DNA of 36,256 nucleotides from Natronomicrosphaera sp040876735 (GTDB lineage: Bacteria; Planctomycetota; Phycisphaerae; Phycisphaerales; Phycisphaeraceae): assembly GCA_040876735.1 (NCBI GenBank), contig JBBDPC010000025.1:1-36256 (forward strand), read 5' to 3'. A model generated the notes under the pieces. That model worked only from the letters and a program-made list of their open reading frames with translations. It made no database searches and had not been told where the DNA came from. Each line of letters starts with the position of its first letter. Position 1 is the first letter of the stretch. This document shows, piece by piece, positions 1 through 8,242 of the stretch. The translations under genes and the position numbers were made by a program.

Positions 1-63
1 CGATCTGGATCTGCATCCCGAGTCAACGACCCACACGAAAGTCTGAAGCGGCTATAATTTTTC

Positions 64-84
64 CGATCCCCGATCCCCGATCCC
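64..84. repeat. Short tandem repeat, three CGATCCC units
   Basis: Three perfect consecutive copies of the heptamer CGATCCC lie upstream of the first gene. A TATAAT hexamer sits just before them (53-58) but has no convincing -35 partner. Positions 1-160 hold nothing else I can identify. Confidence 0.7.
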
Positions 85-160
85 CGCTTCTTTCATCCGC
101 GCACCTGCCTATCGTTCGGGTGGGCTGTAGCGGTGGGCTCCTTGTGTAGAGGAGCCGGCG

Positions 161-1699
161 ATGATTCTGCCTGGCAGGAATCCTTCCTATTGGGAACAGC
201 GCCATTCGCGGCCGGAGCACCCGGCGTTGAAGGGTGACATCAGTGTCGACGTCGCGGTCGTCGGCGGCGGCATCACGGGGCTGAGCACCGCGTTGCAGTT
301 GCAGCGCGAAGGCAAAAGCGTGGCGGTGCTGGAGTTGAACCGGGTTGGCAGCGGGACGACGGGGCATAGCACGGGGCACCTTGACGCCCACGTCGAGCCG
401 TCGCTGCACAACCTGGTTGAGCAGTTCGGCCGACCTGCGGCGCGGATCGTGGTCGAGGCGCGGATGGCGGGGATCGACCTGGTCGAACACAACTGCCGGA
501 TGCTGGGCCTGGCGTGCGACTTCCAGCGCATCCCGGCGTACTACTACGCCGAGACGCAGGGTGACCGCGACCTGGTGAAGCAGGAACTGGCGGCGGCGCA
601 GCGGCTGGGGTTGCGTGCGGAACTGCGCGAGGGCGACCCGCTGCCGTTCGATATCGACTGGTCGGTGCGGTTGCCGCGGCAGGCGCGGTTTTCGCCGCTG
701 GCTTACGTGTACGGTCTGGCGGCGGCGTTTGTGGAAGCGGGCGGTGTGCTGTGCGAGCAGACGCGGGCGGAGAACATCGAGCCGAGGGAGGGCGAGACCT
801 GCGAGGTGAAGACGAACGGCGGGATCGTGACGGCGGGCACGGTGGTGCTGGCCGGTCACGGGCCGATGCTGGGTCTGTTCAGCACGGAGCCGCGGGTGTA
901 TCCGTATCAGTCGTACGTGCTGGCGTTGCGTGTGGAGGAGGACGTGCCGGACGGGTTGTACTGGGACACGGCCGAGCCGTATCACTACACGCGTCTGGCG
1001 GCGACGGATGAGCCGGACCTGTTGATTGTGGGCGGGGCGGATCACCCGACGGGCGGGGTGCGCGACGAGCAGCAGGCGTTCGATGCGCTGGAGCAGTACG
1101 TGCACGAGCGTTACACGGTGAAGCGGATCGAGCATCGCTGGTCGCATGAGTTGTGGGTGTCGGCGGATGGGTTGCCCTACATCGGCGAAGTGCCGGGCAT
1201 GACCGGGGTGATGATCGCGACCGGCTTTGGGGGGGATGGTTTGACGTATGGTTCGCTGGCGGGGCTGCTGTTGAGCGATGCGGTGATGGGGCGGGAGAAT
1301 GCGTGGGCAGAGCAGTTTTCGCCGTCGCGCGTGCGGTCGCTGGCGCATCCGAAGGCGGCGGCGCGGCTGGCGGCGGGCGTGCTGCATGTGGCGCGGCATT
1401 TCGTGGGCGACCGGCTCAGCGGTGGGGAAGTGGCGTCGGTGGACGAGGTGCCGGAGGGTGCGGGCCGGCTGGTGGAGGTGGGGGGCGAGAAGCTGGCGGT
1501 GTATCGCGATACGGACGGCAAGGTGCATGCGATGTCGCCGGTGTGTCGGCATCGCGGTTGCCTGGTGAGTTGGAACGATGCGGAGAAGACGTGGGATTGT
1601 CCGTGCCATGGCGGGCGTTACGACGCGTGGGGCCGGGTGATCATGGGCCCGCCGGAGTCGGACCTGCCGGTGCGCGAGGTGCGGGCGGTGAAGGAGTGA
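161..1699 (+). CDS. FAD-dependent oxidoreductase with C-terminal Rieske [2Fe-2S] domain
   Basis: This 512-residue protein is a DAO-family flavoprotein fused to a Rieske domain, the arrangement of Bacillus subtilis YhfW (about the same length). The dinucleotide-binding fold starts at residues 30-60 with VVGGGITG (34-41) and an acidic end of strand 2 (VLELNR). A second FAD contact region, IATGFGGDGLTYG, lies near 352-364. The Rieske ligands are visible as C462-x-H464 and C480-x2-H483. The substrate cannot be read from sequence; relatives oxidise amines or amino acids, and the Rieske cluster would take or pass electrons from the flavin. No signal peptide or membrane segment is seen, so it is probably cytoplasmic. 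The ATG is preceded by a GAGGAG ribosome site. It is 68 bp upstream of the DUF58 gene, from which a strong hairpin separates it. Confidence 0.9.
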   Translation: MILPGRNPSYWEQRHSRPEHPALKGDISVDVAVVGGGITGLSTALQLQREGKSVAVLELNRVGSGTTGHSTGHLDAHVEPSLHNLVEQFGRPAARIVVEARMAGIDLVEHNCRMLGLACDFQRIPAYYYAETQGDRDLVKQELAAAQRLGLRAELREGDPLPFDIDWSVRLPRQARFSPLAYVYGLAAAFVEAGGVLCEQTRAENIEPREGETCEVKTNGGIVTAGTVVLAGHGPMLGLFSTEPRVYPYQSYVLALRVEEDVPDGLYWDTAEPYHYTRLAATDEPDLLIVGGADHPTGGVRDEQQAFDALEQYVHERYTVKRIEHRWSHELWVSADGLPYIGEVPGMTGVMIATGFGGDGLTYGSLAGLLLSDAVMGRENAWAEQFSPSRVRSLAHPKAAARLAAGVLHVARHFVGDRLSGGEVASVDEVPEGAGRLVEVGGEKLAVYRDTDGKVHAMSPVCRHRGCLVSWNDAEKTWDCPCHGGRYDAWGRVIMGPPESDLPVREVRAVKE

Positions 1700-1721
1700 G
1701 GGGGGTAATCTTCACGCCTGA

Positions 1722-1747
1722 GGCAGGGCGACTGAAGTCGCCCTGCC
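1722..1747. terminator. Perfect 11-12 bp hairpin between two genes
   Basis: GGCAGGGCGAC (1722-1732) pairs perfectly with GTCGCCCTGCC (1737-1747) around a TGAA loop. It follows the oxidoreductase stop codon by about 20 bases. No U-tract follows, so it is either a weak terminator or an mRNA-stabilising or processing hairpin in the gap to the DUF58 gene. Confidence 0.5.
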
Positions 1748-1767
1748 GCGTTCGGTAAACTGTTGGC

Positions 1768-2679
1768 GTGTTCGACCCCACTTCATGGTCGCGGCTGGAG
1801 GGCCTGCTGTTCACAGCGAAGACGCTGGTGGACGGCTTGTACGCCGGCGGTCACGCCTCGCCGCGCCACGGGCCGGGCCTGGAGTTTCATGACTATCGGC
1901 CGTACACCCCGGGCGACGACCTGGCGGCGGTGGACTGGAAGCTGTTCGGCCGAACGGACCGCTACTACCTTCGCCGCTACCAGCGCTACAGCGACCTGTC
2001 GGCGCAACTGCTGGTGGATGTCTCGGCGTCGATGGCGTTCGCCTCGCTGGCGGGCGCGAGCGACGGCCGGCCGAGCAAGCTGACCGTGGCGAAAGAACTG
2101 GCGGCGGCGATCGCGTTTCTCACCATCCGCCAGGGCGACCGCGTCGGGCTGGCGCTGGGCGACCGCCAACTGCGTGACGTGCAGGGCGTGCAAGGCGGCT
2201 GGCCGCATCTGCAACGGCTGTGCGCCGCGCTGGAGCGGGCCGAGGCGGGCGAGGCCGGCACGACGGGCGACCTCGGCGCGTGCCTGCGGCAGGTGCAGGC
2301 TTTGCGGCGGCGGAGTCGGGGGCTGGTGGTGCTCATCTCCGATCTGCTCGATGCGCCGGGCCCGGTGCTTGATGGCATTGCCCGGCTTCGGCATGAGCGG
2401 TTCGAGGTGATCGTGTTGCAGGTGCTTTCGCCGGACGAGTTGAACCTGTCACACGCCGGGGCGGGCTGGCGTCGGCTGGTGGACGCGGAGTCGTCGCAGG
2501 CGGTGGACGTCAGGCTGGCGGGGTCGGCGGCGGCGTACAACCGCCGCATGGCCGACCATCTCACGGCGGTTCGGCGGGGCTGCCAGGGGCGCGGGGCGGA
2601 TCATCAGTTGGTGCGGACCGACCGGCCGGTGCTTGAGTCATTACGGCAATACCTTGCTCACCGTGGCGGCAGTGTGTGA
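1768..2679 (+). CDS. DUF58 domain protein (vWA-like)
   Basis: The 303-residue product carries the DUF58 hallmark near residues 44-58 (RPYTPGDDLAAVDWK), followed by a vWA-like metal-site motif DVSASM at 84-89 (D84, S86, S88). DUF58 proteins usually sit next to a MoxR AAA+ ATPase and transglutaminase-like or vWA membrane proteins, and are thought to help assemble or regulate complexes at the membrane. None of those partners is next to this gene, which is unusual. No membrane helix is apparent. The start is a GTG; a later ATG would cut off conserved sequence. The biochemical role is unknown. Confidence 0.85.
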   Translation: MFDPTSWSRLEGLLFTAKTLVDGLYAGGHASPRHGPGLEFHDYRPYTPGDDLAAVDWKLFGRTDRYYLRRYQRYSDLSAQLLVDVSASMAFASLAGASDGRPSKLTVAKELAAAIAFLTIRQGDRVGLALGDRQLRDVQGVQGGWPHLQRLCAALERAEAGEAGTTGDLGACLRQVQALRRRSRGLVVLISDLLDAPGPVLDGIARLRHERFEVIVLQVLSPDELNLSHAGAGWRRLVDAESSQAVDVRLAGSAAAYNRRMADHLTAVRRGCQGRGADHQLVRTDRPVLESLRQYLAHRGGSV

Positions 2680-2794
2680 GGCGACGTCGTCACGCCGTGA
2701 CGCCCCGCCGACGATTCTGGTAATCTGGTTCCGCCGACCGCATGCCTTGCGGCCCGGTTTCCCTCGATAATCAACGCCTGGAAGGATCTGCATC

Positions 2795-3709
2795 GTGAAA
2801 GTTTTGTTGACTGGAGCCGCTGGCCGACTCGGCCAGACGATGTGGCAGACGCTGCTGGACGCCGGGCACGAGGTGCGTGGCACCGACGTGCGTTACCGTC
2901 CGGATCTGCCCGGCCGGCTGGAACTGGCCGACCTGACCGAGGAACTGGCGGCCTACCGCCTGCTCGAGGGCTGTGACGCTGTCGCCCACGTCGGCAACAT
3001 CCCCAGCCTCGCCCGTTCCGCCCAGCCGCAAGAGGTCTACCGCATCAACACGGCGATGAACATCAACGTCTTCCAGGCCGCCGCCGACATGTGCGTGAAC
3101 AACATCGCCTTCACCAGCTCCGTGCAGGTGCTCGCCGGCCGGCGAGACAGTGACGACCCGGACCTGCCCAGCATGCTGCCCTATCTGCCCGCCGACAGCG
3201 ACACGCCGGCACGGCCGGGCAACAGCTACGCCTTGAGCAAGCAGGCCAGCGAAGAGATGCTCAAGCATTTCGCCCTCCTCAACGAGCAGGGCTGCTACAC
3301 CGCCGTCCGCCTGCCGTTCCTGATGGAGAGCGATGTGACGCGCATGCTCCGTTGGATCAACCGGTACGGCCGGAAGTGGGGCGTCAGCAAGCTTGACGAG
3401 GCCTTCTCCTTCCTGACTTACGAAGACGGGGCGGACCTGCTTCGCCTGGCCTTGGAGAAACCGCGTCCGGGCTACCGGCAGTACTTCCCGTCCGCTCGCG
3501 AGATGCGTCCAGGCTGGACGGTCGCCGATGCGATCGCCCGCTTTTACCCCAACGTCCCGTTGCGCCAGCCCGCCGAGCAGATGACCAGCCTGGTGGACAT
3601 CACCAAGATCACCGAAGACCTCGGCTGGGAACCGGCGGGCACGAGCGTAGCGGTTCGCCAACTCACGGAGGCCTATGAGGCGGCCGAGGCGTCGGACCTT
3701 TCCGCGTGA
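2795..3709 (+). CDS. NAD(P)-dependent epimerase/dehydratase (extended SDR)
   Basis: A 304-residue extended short-chain dehydrogenase/reductase. The cofactor loop TGAAGRLG is at residues 6-13 and the catalytic pair Y145-x3-K149 lies in SYALSKQ; the preceding active-site serine region is FTSSVQV (106-112). Relatives act on nucleotide sugars or sugar acids, but the substrate cannot be told from sequence. The start is GTG with GGAAGGA about nine bases upstream. The upstream gap contains no clear promoter. It is not physically linked to the sugar cassette at 26.5-34.6 kb, and its downstream neighbour is convergent. Confidence 0.85.
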   Translation: MKVLLTGAAGRLGQTMWQTLLDAGHEVRGTDVRYRPDLPGRLELADLTEELAAYRLLEGCDAVAHVGNIPSLARSAQPQEVYRINTAMNINVFQAAADMCVNNIAFTSSVQVLAGRRDSDDPDLPSMLPYLPADSDTPARPGNSYALSKQASEEMLKHFALLNEQGCYTAVRLPFLMESDVTRMLRWINRYGRKWGVSKLDEAFSFLTYEDGADLLRLALEKPRPGYRQYFPSAREMRPGWTVADAIARFYPNVPLRQPAEQMTSLVDITKITEDLGWEPAGTSVAVRQLTEAYEAAEASDLSA

Positions 3710-3751
3710 GCAGCGCCGGGCGGGTGAAAAACCGTCGACGCCGCGCTCAGC

Positions 3752-4408
3752 TCAGTCGCCTTGCACCAGCAGGTCCGCCTTGGCGCGCGGCGGCGCCGGG
3801 ACGTGCGGCATCGGCACGCTGGGCGATTCCGGTGAACCATCCCGATCCTGCACCTCGGGCAACCCGGGCCGGTCACGCTCCGCCGGCGGGGTCTTGTCCA
3901 TCTGGTCCATATAGTCCGGGTGCAGGAAAATCGCCCGCGGCATGAGCGGGTGCGGCGAACGCTCGGCCGACGACGCACCGCCCGCATGCGGATTCCGGAT
4001 CACCCGCGCCGGCCTCGCGGGCTGCGCGTGCTTGTAGACCCGCTGCGCCCAGCGGATCGTGTGGTTCTCATCCAGACGCGGATATTGCACTTGCGGGTCG
4101 ATCAGCATCGTCGTCCCCCCCAACTCCACCTCCACCAGGTGCGGCAGCACCGGCTGCTCGCTCAGCGACCGGCTCACCACCGCCGCCGGCTCCACCACCG
4201 GCCGATGCACCACCCGCGCCGCCGTGCGACGCAGCGGGTCCACCGCCTCGTACCGCACCGTACGCTCGGCCGGCGGTGCGGCGTGGCTTCGCGTCACCAC
4301 GTACGCCCCGCCCCGATCGGCCGCCCCGGCATCGGCCACCGGCCCCGCCATCGTCGCCGCCACCAGCGCCAGTGATCCCATCGACATCGAAACCATGCGG
4401 TACTTCAT
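3752..4408 (-). CDS. Hypothetical exported protein
   Basis: I do not recognise this 218-residue protein. The chosen ATG gives a typical Sec signal: a short basic start, a hydrophobic stretch (SMGSLALVAATMAG) and a likely cleavage after ADAGAA near residue 27. AGGAG lies a few bases upstream, which favours this start over a longer reading frame running to 4795. The mature part is proline- and arginine-rich with no membrane helix or cysteine pattern, and the C-terminus is rich in PxP. A periplasmic or surface location is likely. It ends 42 bp from the convergent epimerase gene, with no clear terminator between them. Confidence 0.7.
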   Translation of the reverse strand: MKYRMVSMSMGSLALVAATMAGPVADAGAADRGGAYVVTRSHAAPPAERTVRYEAVDPLRRTAARVVHRPVVEPAAVVSRSLSEQPVLPHLVEVELGGTTMLIDPQVQYPRLDENHTIRWAQRVYKHAQPARPARVIRNPHAGGASSAERSPHPLMPRAIFLHPDYMDQMDKTPPAERDRPGLPEVQDRDGSPESPSVPMPHVPAPPRAKADLLVQGD

Positions 4409-5040
4409 GATTGCGTCACTCCTGTCCCTGGGTTCCGCCCCCGGCTCCAGCCACCACACAGCCGCCGCGATTGCCTGTGGGAGAGGGCCGCCTCCAACCG
4501 GCCTGTGCCCTCTCCTGATCTCGCTCCCGACCCCCACTTCCGATCCAAAAGGGCGACGATGGCCAGCCCTTTCAGAGCACAGCCACCGCCCCCGCAGGCC
4601 TCGCCCGTTTCCCTCCACCCGGGCGAGGCGCGTCGACGTTTCCCTCCGGTCGACCCCAGAACACCCGCAACCACGATGCCAACCGTTACCAATCGCCGGG
4701 CGAACCATCAAATCCCCACAAAACAAGGGCTTAAAAGGCTTTTTGACGCCCCGGCAACCTCTGCCGGCCACGCCCGCGTGTTGCCTCCACGCCACATCAC
4801 CCGTCGCCCGCGAACCACACCGCTGCCGCCTCGCCGGGTGACCGCCACCCGCCCCTCCCCCTCCCGCCCTGTCATGTTTTCTAAATCACCTCTGTTTAGG
4901 ATCTTATGACGTGCCACCCCGTCGGGCAGGGGCTCGCCGGGTCAGGTGGGCGTTGTATTTTCAACAACATGTCAAAGAACAGGTTACGACGCCGCCGCGA
5001 CGTGGCGGGCGTGACAGGGCATCGACGGTGACCGGGTTTT
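4409..5040. other. Non-coding stretch upstream of the exported-protein gene
   Basis: About 630 bases with no convincing gene. Open frames here translate into low-complexity arginine/proline sequence and lack ribosome sites. The part near 4870-4990 is noticeably more AT-rich, as expected for promoters reading left into 3752-4408, but I cannot fix a -35/-10 pair. Confidence 0.5.
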
Positions 5041-5140
5041 GACGGGATCACAGGATTTTCAGGATCAACAGGATGAGGAGTTTTGCCTTGTTATTCTTGT
5101 GTTTCTCTTCCCTGTCTTTCTGTCTTGATCCTGTCCATCC
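5041..5140. repeat. Degenerate CAGGAT-type dispersed repeat
   Basis: The segment opens with staggered copies of an AGGAT word (CACAGGAT, TTCAGGAT, AACAGGATG) and closes with the opposite orientation (TTGATCCTGTCCATCC, 5123-5138), giving a loose inverted repeat around an AT-rich, pyrimidine-rich centre. Similar CAGGAT/ATCCTG arrays are common intergenic repeats in environmental bacteria. It directly abuts the palindromic element at 5141. Confidence 0.55.
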
Positions 5141-5213
5141 GTGGGTCGTGGGGCAGTTTGAATGAAGTGGGGCGGGCTTGAGCGCCCGCCCCACTTTGAA
5201 AATGTCCCACTAT
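5141..5213. repeat. REP/BIME-like inverted pair, repeat family locus 1
   Basis: One copy reads rightwards (GTGGGTCGTGGGGCAGTTTG at 5141-5160, then AATGAAGTGGGGCGGGC) and a second reads leftwards (its complement contains AGTGGGACATTTTC then AAAGTGGGGCGGGC). Their shared core forms a perfect 13-bp stem (AAGTGGGGCGGGC, 5165-5177, with 5184-5196) and a 6-base loop. Related copies are at 8243, 19551 and 36060. Confidence 0.75.
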
Positions 5214-5390
5214 CAAAAAAAACAGTGCCCCCTGTAGGGACGCTGCGCCACCGCGCGGTGCGCGCATGCGACGTTTCACATCAGTAAAGTGGTTGAGGAG
5301 TCTTTTTTTTTGTTTCAGTGATCCGAGGTCGTCTGGTCAAACCGAGCCCGGGTCACGCCGGCTGCGAGGCCCGGCCACGGCACGCTCAAG

Positions 5391-5464
5391 TGACCCCGGT
5401 GGGACTCGAACCCACACTGGACGGATTTTAAATCCGCTGCCTCTGCCGATTGGGCTACGGGGTC
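5391..5464 (-). tRNA. tRNA with anticodon UAA (formally Leu) but a class-I variable loop
   Basis: A full 74-base cloverleaf reads on the minus strand: acceptor arms GACCCCG/CGGGGTC, D arm GCCC...AGGC (one mismatch), anticodon stem GCGGA/TCCGT with loop TTTAAAA (anticodon UAA), T arm GTGGG-TTCGAGT-CCCAC, and discriminator A. CCA is not encoded. The anticodon reads UUA (leucine). Bacterial tRNA-Leu normally has a long class-II variable arm; here the variable loop is only five bases (CCAGT). UUA codons are rare but present nearby, for example in the DUF58 and DUF6785 genes. It is either an atypical tRNA-Leu or a tRNA of other ancestry whose anticodon has changed. Confidence 0.9.
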
Positions 5465-5625
5465 GAAGGGGTTGTCAGACGATGGCACGTCCGGGCGGGT
5501 CGGGACCGTTGCGCGGCTGCCCGACGGGCAAGGGCAGAGTGTACCACCGCGCTGGGCCTGGCACTGTGTCAGGTTCGATCGGACGGCCCATGCGGACGGG
5601 GGCGGCTGCCGGGGGCCAGGCTCTG

Positions 5626-5657
5626 TCTCATGGCCCCACCACGCGGTGGCCGTGAGA
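5626..5657. terminator. Hairpin downstream of the hybrid kinase gene
   Basis: TCTCA...GGCC...ACC pairs with GGTGGCC...TGAGA around ACGC, with a two-base bulge and one wobble pair. It lies 25 bases beyond the kinase stop codon on the minus strand. No U-tract follows, so termination is only a possibility. Confidence 0.35.
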
Positions 5658-5681
5658 TGGCGCCTGGTGGCGTGGTCGCGA

Positions 5682-8117
5682 TCAGGCGGACGGTTGCTTG
5701 TTCCTGTCACGGGTGCGGGGGGCGAACTGGCGAATGGCCTGCACCAGTTCGGCGGCCGCCTCGCTCTTGTTCAGATAAGCCCGGGCCCCGGCGGCCTGCA
5801 TCGCGGCGGCCACGTCCTGTTCTTCGTGAATCGAGAGGCCGATCACGCACGCCTCCGGCAGCTCGGCCATGATCTGCCGCGTCGCGTCCACGCCGCTGAT
5901 CCCCGGCAGCGAGATGTCCATCACCACGACCGCCGGCCGATGCTGGCGCGCCAGCGCCACCGCCTCCTCACCCGAAGCAGCCTCGGCGATCACCTGCATG
6001 TCCTTCTGCTGTTCGATCAGTTGGGCCACGCCCCGGCGGACGACCTCGTGATCGTCGGCCAGCAGCACGCGCGTACATGCTGTGGCGGCGGGGTCGGCGG
6101 GAAGCGGTTCGGCCGGTGGGTCCGGCTCGCATTCGCGTTCCACGGCAGGCGCTTCCGAGTCTGCCTGTGGCGAGGCCAACTGCGGCACGAGAATCTCGAC
6201 ATGCGTGCCTTTGCCCGGCTCGCTGTCGATCCGCACCTGGCCGCCCAGCAGTTCCAGGCGCTCCTGGAGGGAGAAGAGGCCATAGCCGGAGCGTTCGGCC
6301 CTGGCGTAATGGGTCTGGATGTCGAAGCCGGCGCCGCGATCGTCCACCGCCACGCGAAGCTGTCCGTCGCCGCGCTGCAAGATGATGCGGGCGTGGTCCA
6401 CGCTGGCGTGCTTGACCACGTTCAGCAGCAGTTCGCGTACGGCCGTGAACAGCAGCACGCGTAGCTGCTCGCGCTCGACCGGGACGGTGTCGTCGGCGAC
6501 CACGTCCACGTTCAGGCCATACTTCTCGCGCACCGACCGGGCCAGCCACGCCATCGCGGTGTTCAGGTCGAGATCGTACAGCACCGGCGGGGCCAGCTCG
6601 ATGGTCAGTGAACGGGAAGTCTCGATCGCCTGCGCCAGCAGTTGCTCGGCTTCATCGACCGCCCGGGCTTCGCCTGTCTCGCGCAGCGGCGTCAGGCGCA
6701 TCTTCGCCGCCACCAGGATCTGCTGAAGGTCATCGTGGAGCCATTGCGCCAGCCGACGGCGCTCGCGCTGCTCGGTGTCGGTGAGTTCGGCGGCGAGACG
6801 CTGGAGTTGGTCGGCGCGCTGTCGGGCTTCGGCGGTCCGCTCGGTGACGCGCTGTTCCAGCGTGTCGTTCAGTTGCTGGAGCCGTTGCTCGGCCAGCTTC
6901 CGCTCGGTGGTGTCCAACAGCACACCGACGAACCGGGTATGCGGCTGCGTCTTGTCCGACTGAAGTTGAGCGCGCCCCACGGAATGGACCCAGCGGTAAC
7001 CGCCCGCTTCCCGGCGAACGCGGTATTCGCTGTCGAACCGGCCGTTGGAGCCGGGGGCGAGCGCCGCTTCGATTTCGCGGCTCACTCGGGCGCGATCGTC
7101 CTCATGGATGCGGTCCAGCACGTCCTGCCGCGTGATTTGCGGGCGTCCGGTCAGCCCCAGCAACTCGCCGGCCCGGTGATCATGTTGGAGGACCTCGGTG
7201 GCCAAATCATACGTCCACAAGCCCATCCGGGCGGCGTCCATCGCCACCTCCCGCTGTTGTTCGCTGCGGCGCAGGGCTTGCGCGGCCCGGCGGGCTTCAG
7301 TCACGTCGCGGGTCGTGCCGGCGACGGCCACGACCTTGCCGTCGGGCCCGAGGATGGGGACGAAGATGTAGTCGTAAATCCGTCGGCCGAGGCTGTGGTG
7401 GGGGAATGGCACCTCGCCGCGCACCGGCTTGCCGGTGGCGACGACCTGGTCGATCTCCCGTTCGTGCATCCGGGCGTGCCACGGCTCGTAGCCGATCTCC
7501 AGCAGACGCTTGCCGACCGCATCCTCCCAGCTTCGCCCCCACATGTTCAGCAGCGCGGGGTTGGCGTAGGTGAACCGGTAGTTCAGGTCGAAGACGTAGA
7601 CCAGGTCCGGCGTGTTGGAGAGGATGGTTTCATACAGACGCTTCTGTTGTTTTGCCGCGGCGGTAGCCTGGGCCAGCGCGGCCTCGGCCTGCTTGTGCTG
7701 GGAGATGTCTTCGACGATCGCCGTAGCCATGAGAGGTCGGCCGTCGGCATCGTGCACGACGGTGCCGTTGACGCGCACCCACACGACGCTGCCGTCCTTG
7801 CGGACGTACCGTTTTTCGAGCCGGTAATCGCCGTTGGCTTGCAGGAGCTGCTGGTAACGCTGTTGGTCCGAGGCGCGGTCGTCGGGGTGGTTGAGCTGGT
7901 CGACGGTCATGTTCAGCAGTTCGGCCTCGTCGTAGCCGGTGATGGCGCTGAACGTCGGGTTGACGCGGAGAAAGCGGCGTGTCGTCGGGTCCACCTGTGC
8001 CACGCCGATGGTGGCGGCCTGGAAGATTGCACGGAACTGCAGGTCATTCTCGTGGCGGAGCTTCTCATCCGCTTGCCTGGGGTCGGTGATGTCGCGGGTT
8101 GTTTCCCGTACACCCAT
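5682..8117 (-). CDS. Hybrid sensor histidine kinase: three PAS, HisKA_3-type kinase, receiver
   Basis: An 811-residue cytoplasmic sensor. Three PAS/PAC units occupy roughly residues 24-142, 155-275 and 290-405, followed by a coiled coil (405-450). The dimerisation helix is of the NarX/DesK (HisKA_3) type with RERRRLAQWLHDDLQQ and phospho-accepting H461. The ATPase has its N box at N566 and glycine boxes at DDRGAGFD (592-599) and SGYGLFSLQER (610-620). A NarL-like receiver fills 682-800, with D688/D689, phospho-acceptor D734 and K784. No transmembrane helix and no output domain are present, so the signal is presumably soluble or redox, and the receiver passes phosphate on or modulates the kinase. 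AGGAG precedes the chosen ATG; a longer frame starts at 8216 but lacks a ribosome site. Confidence 0.9.
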   Translation of the reverse strand: MGVRETTRDITDPRQADEKLRHENDLQFRAIFQAATIGVAQVDPTTRRFLRVNPTFSAITGYDEAELLNMTVDQLNHPDDRASDQQRYQQLLQANGDYRLEKRYVRKDGSVVWVRVNGTVVHDADGRPLMATAIVEDISQHKQAEAALAQATAAAKQQKRLYETILSNTPDLVYVFDLNYRFTYANPALLNMWGRSWEDAVGKRLLEIGYEPWHARMHEREIDQVVATGKPVRGEVPFPHHSLGRRIYDYIFVPILGPDGKVVAVAGTTRDVTEARRAAQALRRSEQQREVAMDAARMGLWTYDLATEVLQHDHRAGELLGLTGRPQITRQDVLDRIHEDDRARVSREIEAALAPGSNGRFDSEYRVRREAGGYRWVHSVGRAQLQSDKTQPHTRFVGVLLDTTERKLAEQRLQQLNDTLEQRVTERTAEARQRADQLQRLAAELTDTEQRERRRLAQWLHDDLQQILVAAKMRLTPLRETGEARAVDEAEQLLAQAIETSRSLTIELAPPVLYDLDLNTAMAWLARSVREKYGLNVDVVADDTVPVEREQLRVLLFTAVRELLLNVVKHASVDHARIILQRGDGQLRVAVDDRGAGFDIQTHYARAERSGYGLFSLQERLELLGGQVRIDSEPGKGTHVEILVPQLASPQADSEAPAVERECEPDPPAEPLPADPAATACTRVLLADDHEVVRRGVAQLIEQQKDMQVIAEAASGEEAVALARQHRPAVVVMDISLPGISGVDATRQIMAELPEACVIGLSIHEEQDVAAAMQAAGARAYLNKSEAAAELVQAIRQFAPRTRDRNKQPSA

Positions 8118-8148
8118 GGGCTGCTCCTGGTTGTGACGGTTCAAGTTG

Positions 8149-8154
8149 ATTATA
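8149..8154 (-). promoter_or_regulatory. Perfect -10 hexamer upstream of the hybrid kinase
   Basis: TATAAT on the minus strand would give a start near 8142 and a leader of about 25 bases containing the AGGAG site. No good -35 hexamer is seen at 16-18 bp, so activator dependence or chance are both possible. Confidence 0.4.
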
Positions 8155-8242
8155 GATGTGATGAACGTGCGAGCGATGCCATTCAGAAATAATGGGCTGA
8201 CAGGCCTGACCATCATCCATTCTCCGGCATGGCCTGCAACCC

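Noticed and set aside
23..1609. 528-codon minus-strand frame opposite the oxidoreductase gene
   Set aside because: It is Arg/His/Pro-rich and follows the codon pattern of the plus-strand gene with GC-rich third positions; no motif or ribosome site.
4505..4909. 134-codon plus-strand frame in the long non-coding stretch
   Set aside because: Pro/Arg/Thr-rich low-complexity sequence with no ribosome site or signal.
6642..8192. 516-codon plus-strand frame opposite the hybrid kinase
   Set aside because: No domain; its composition mirrors the kinase gene, whose PAS, HisKA and receiver motifs are clear on the minus strand.
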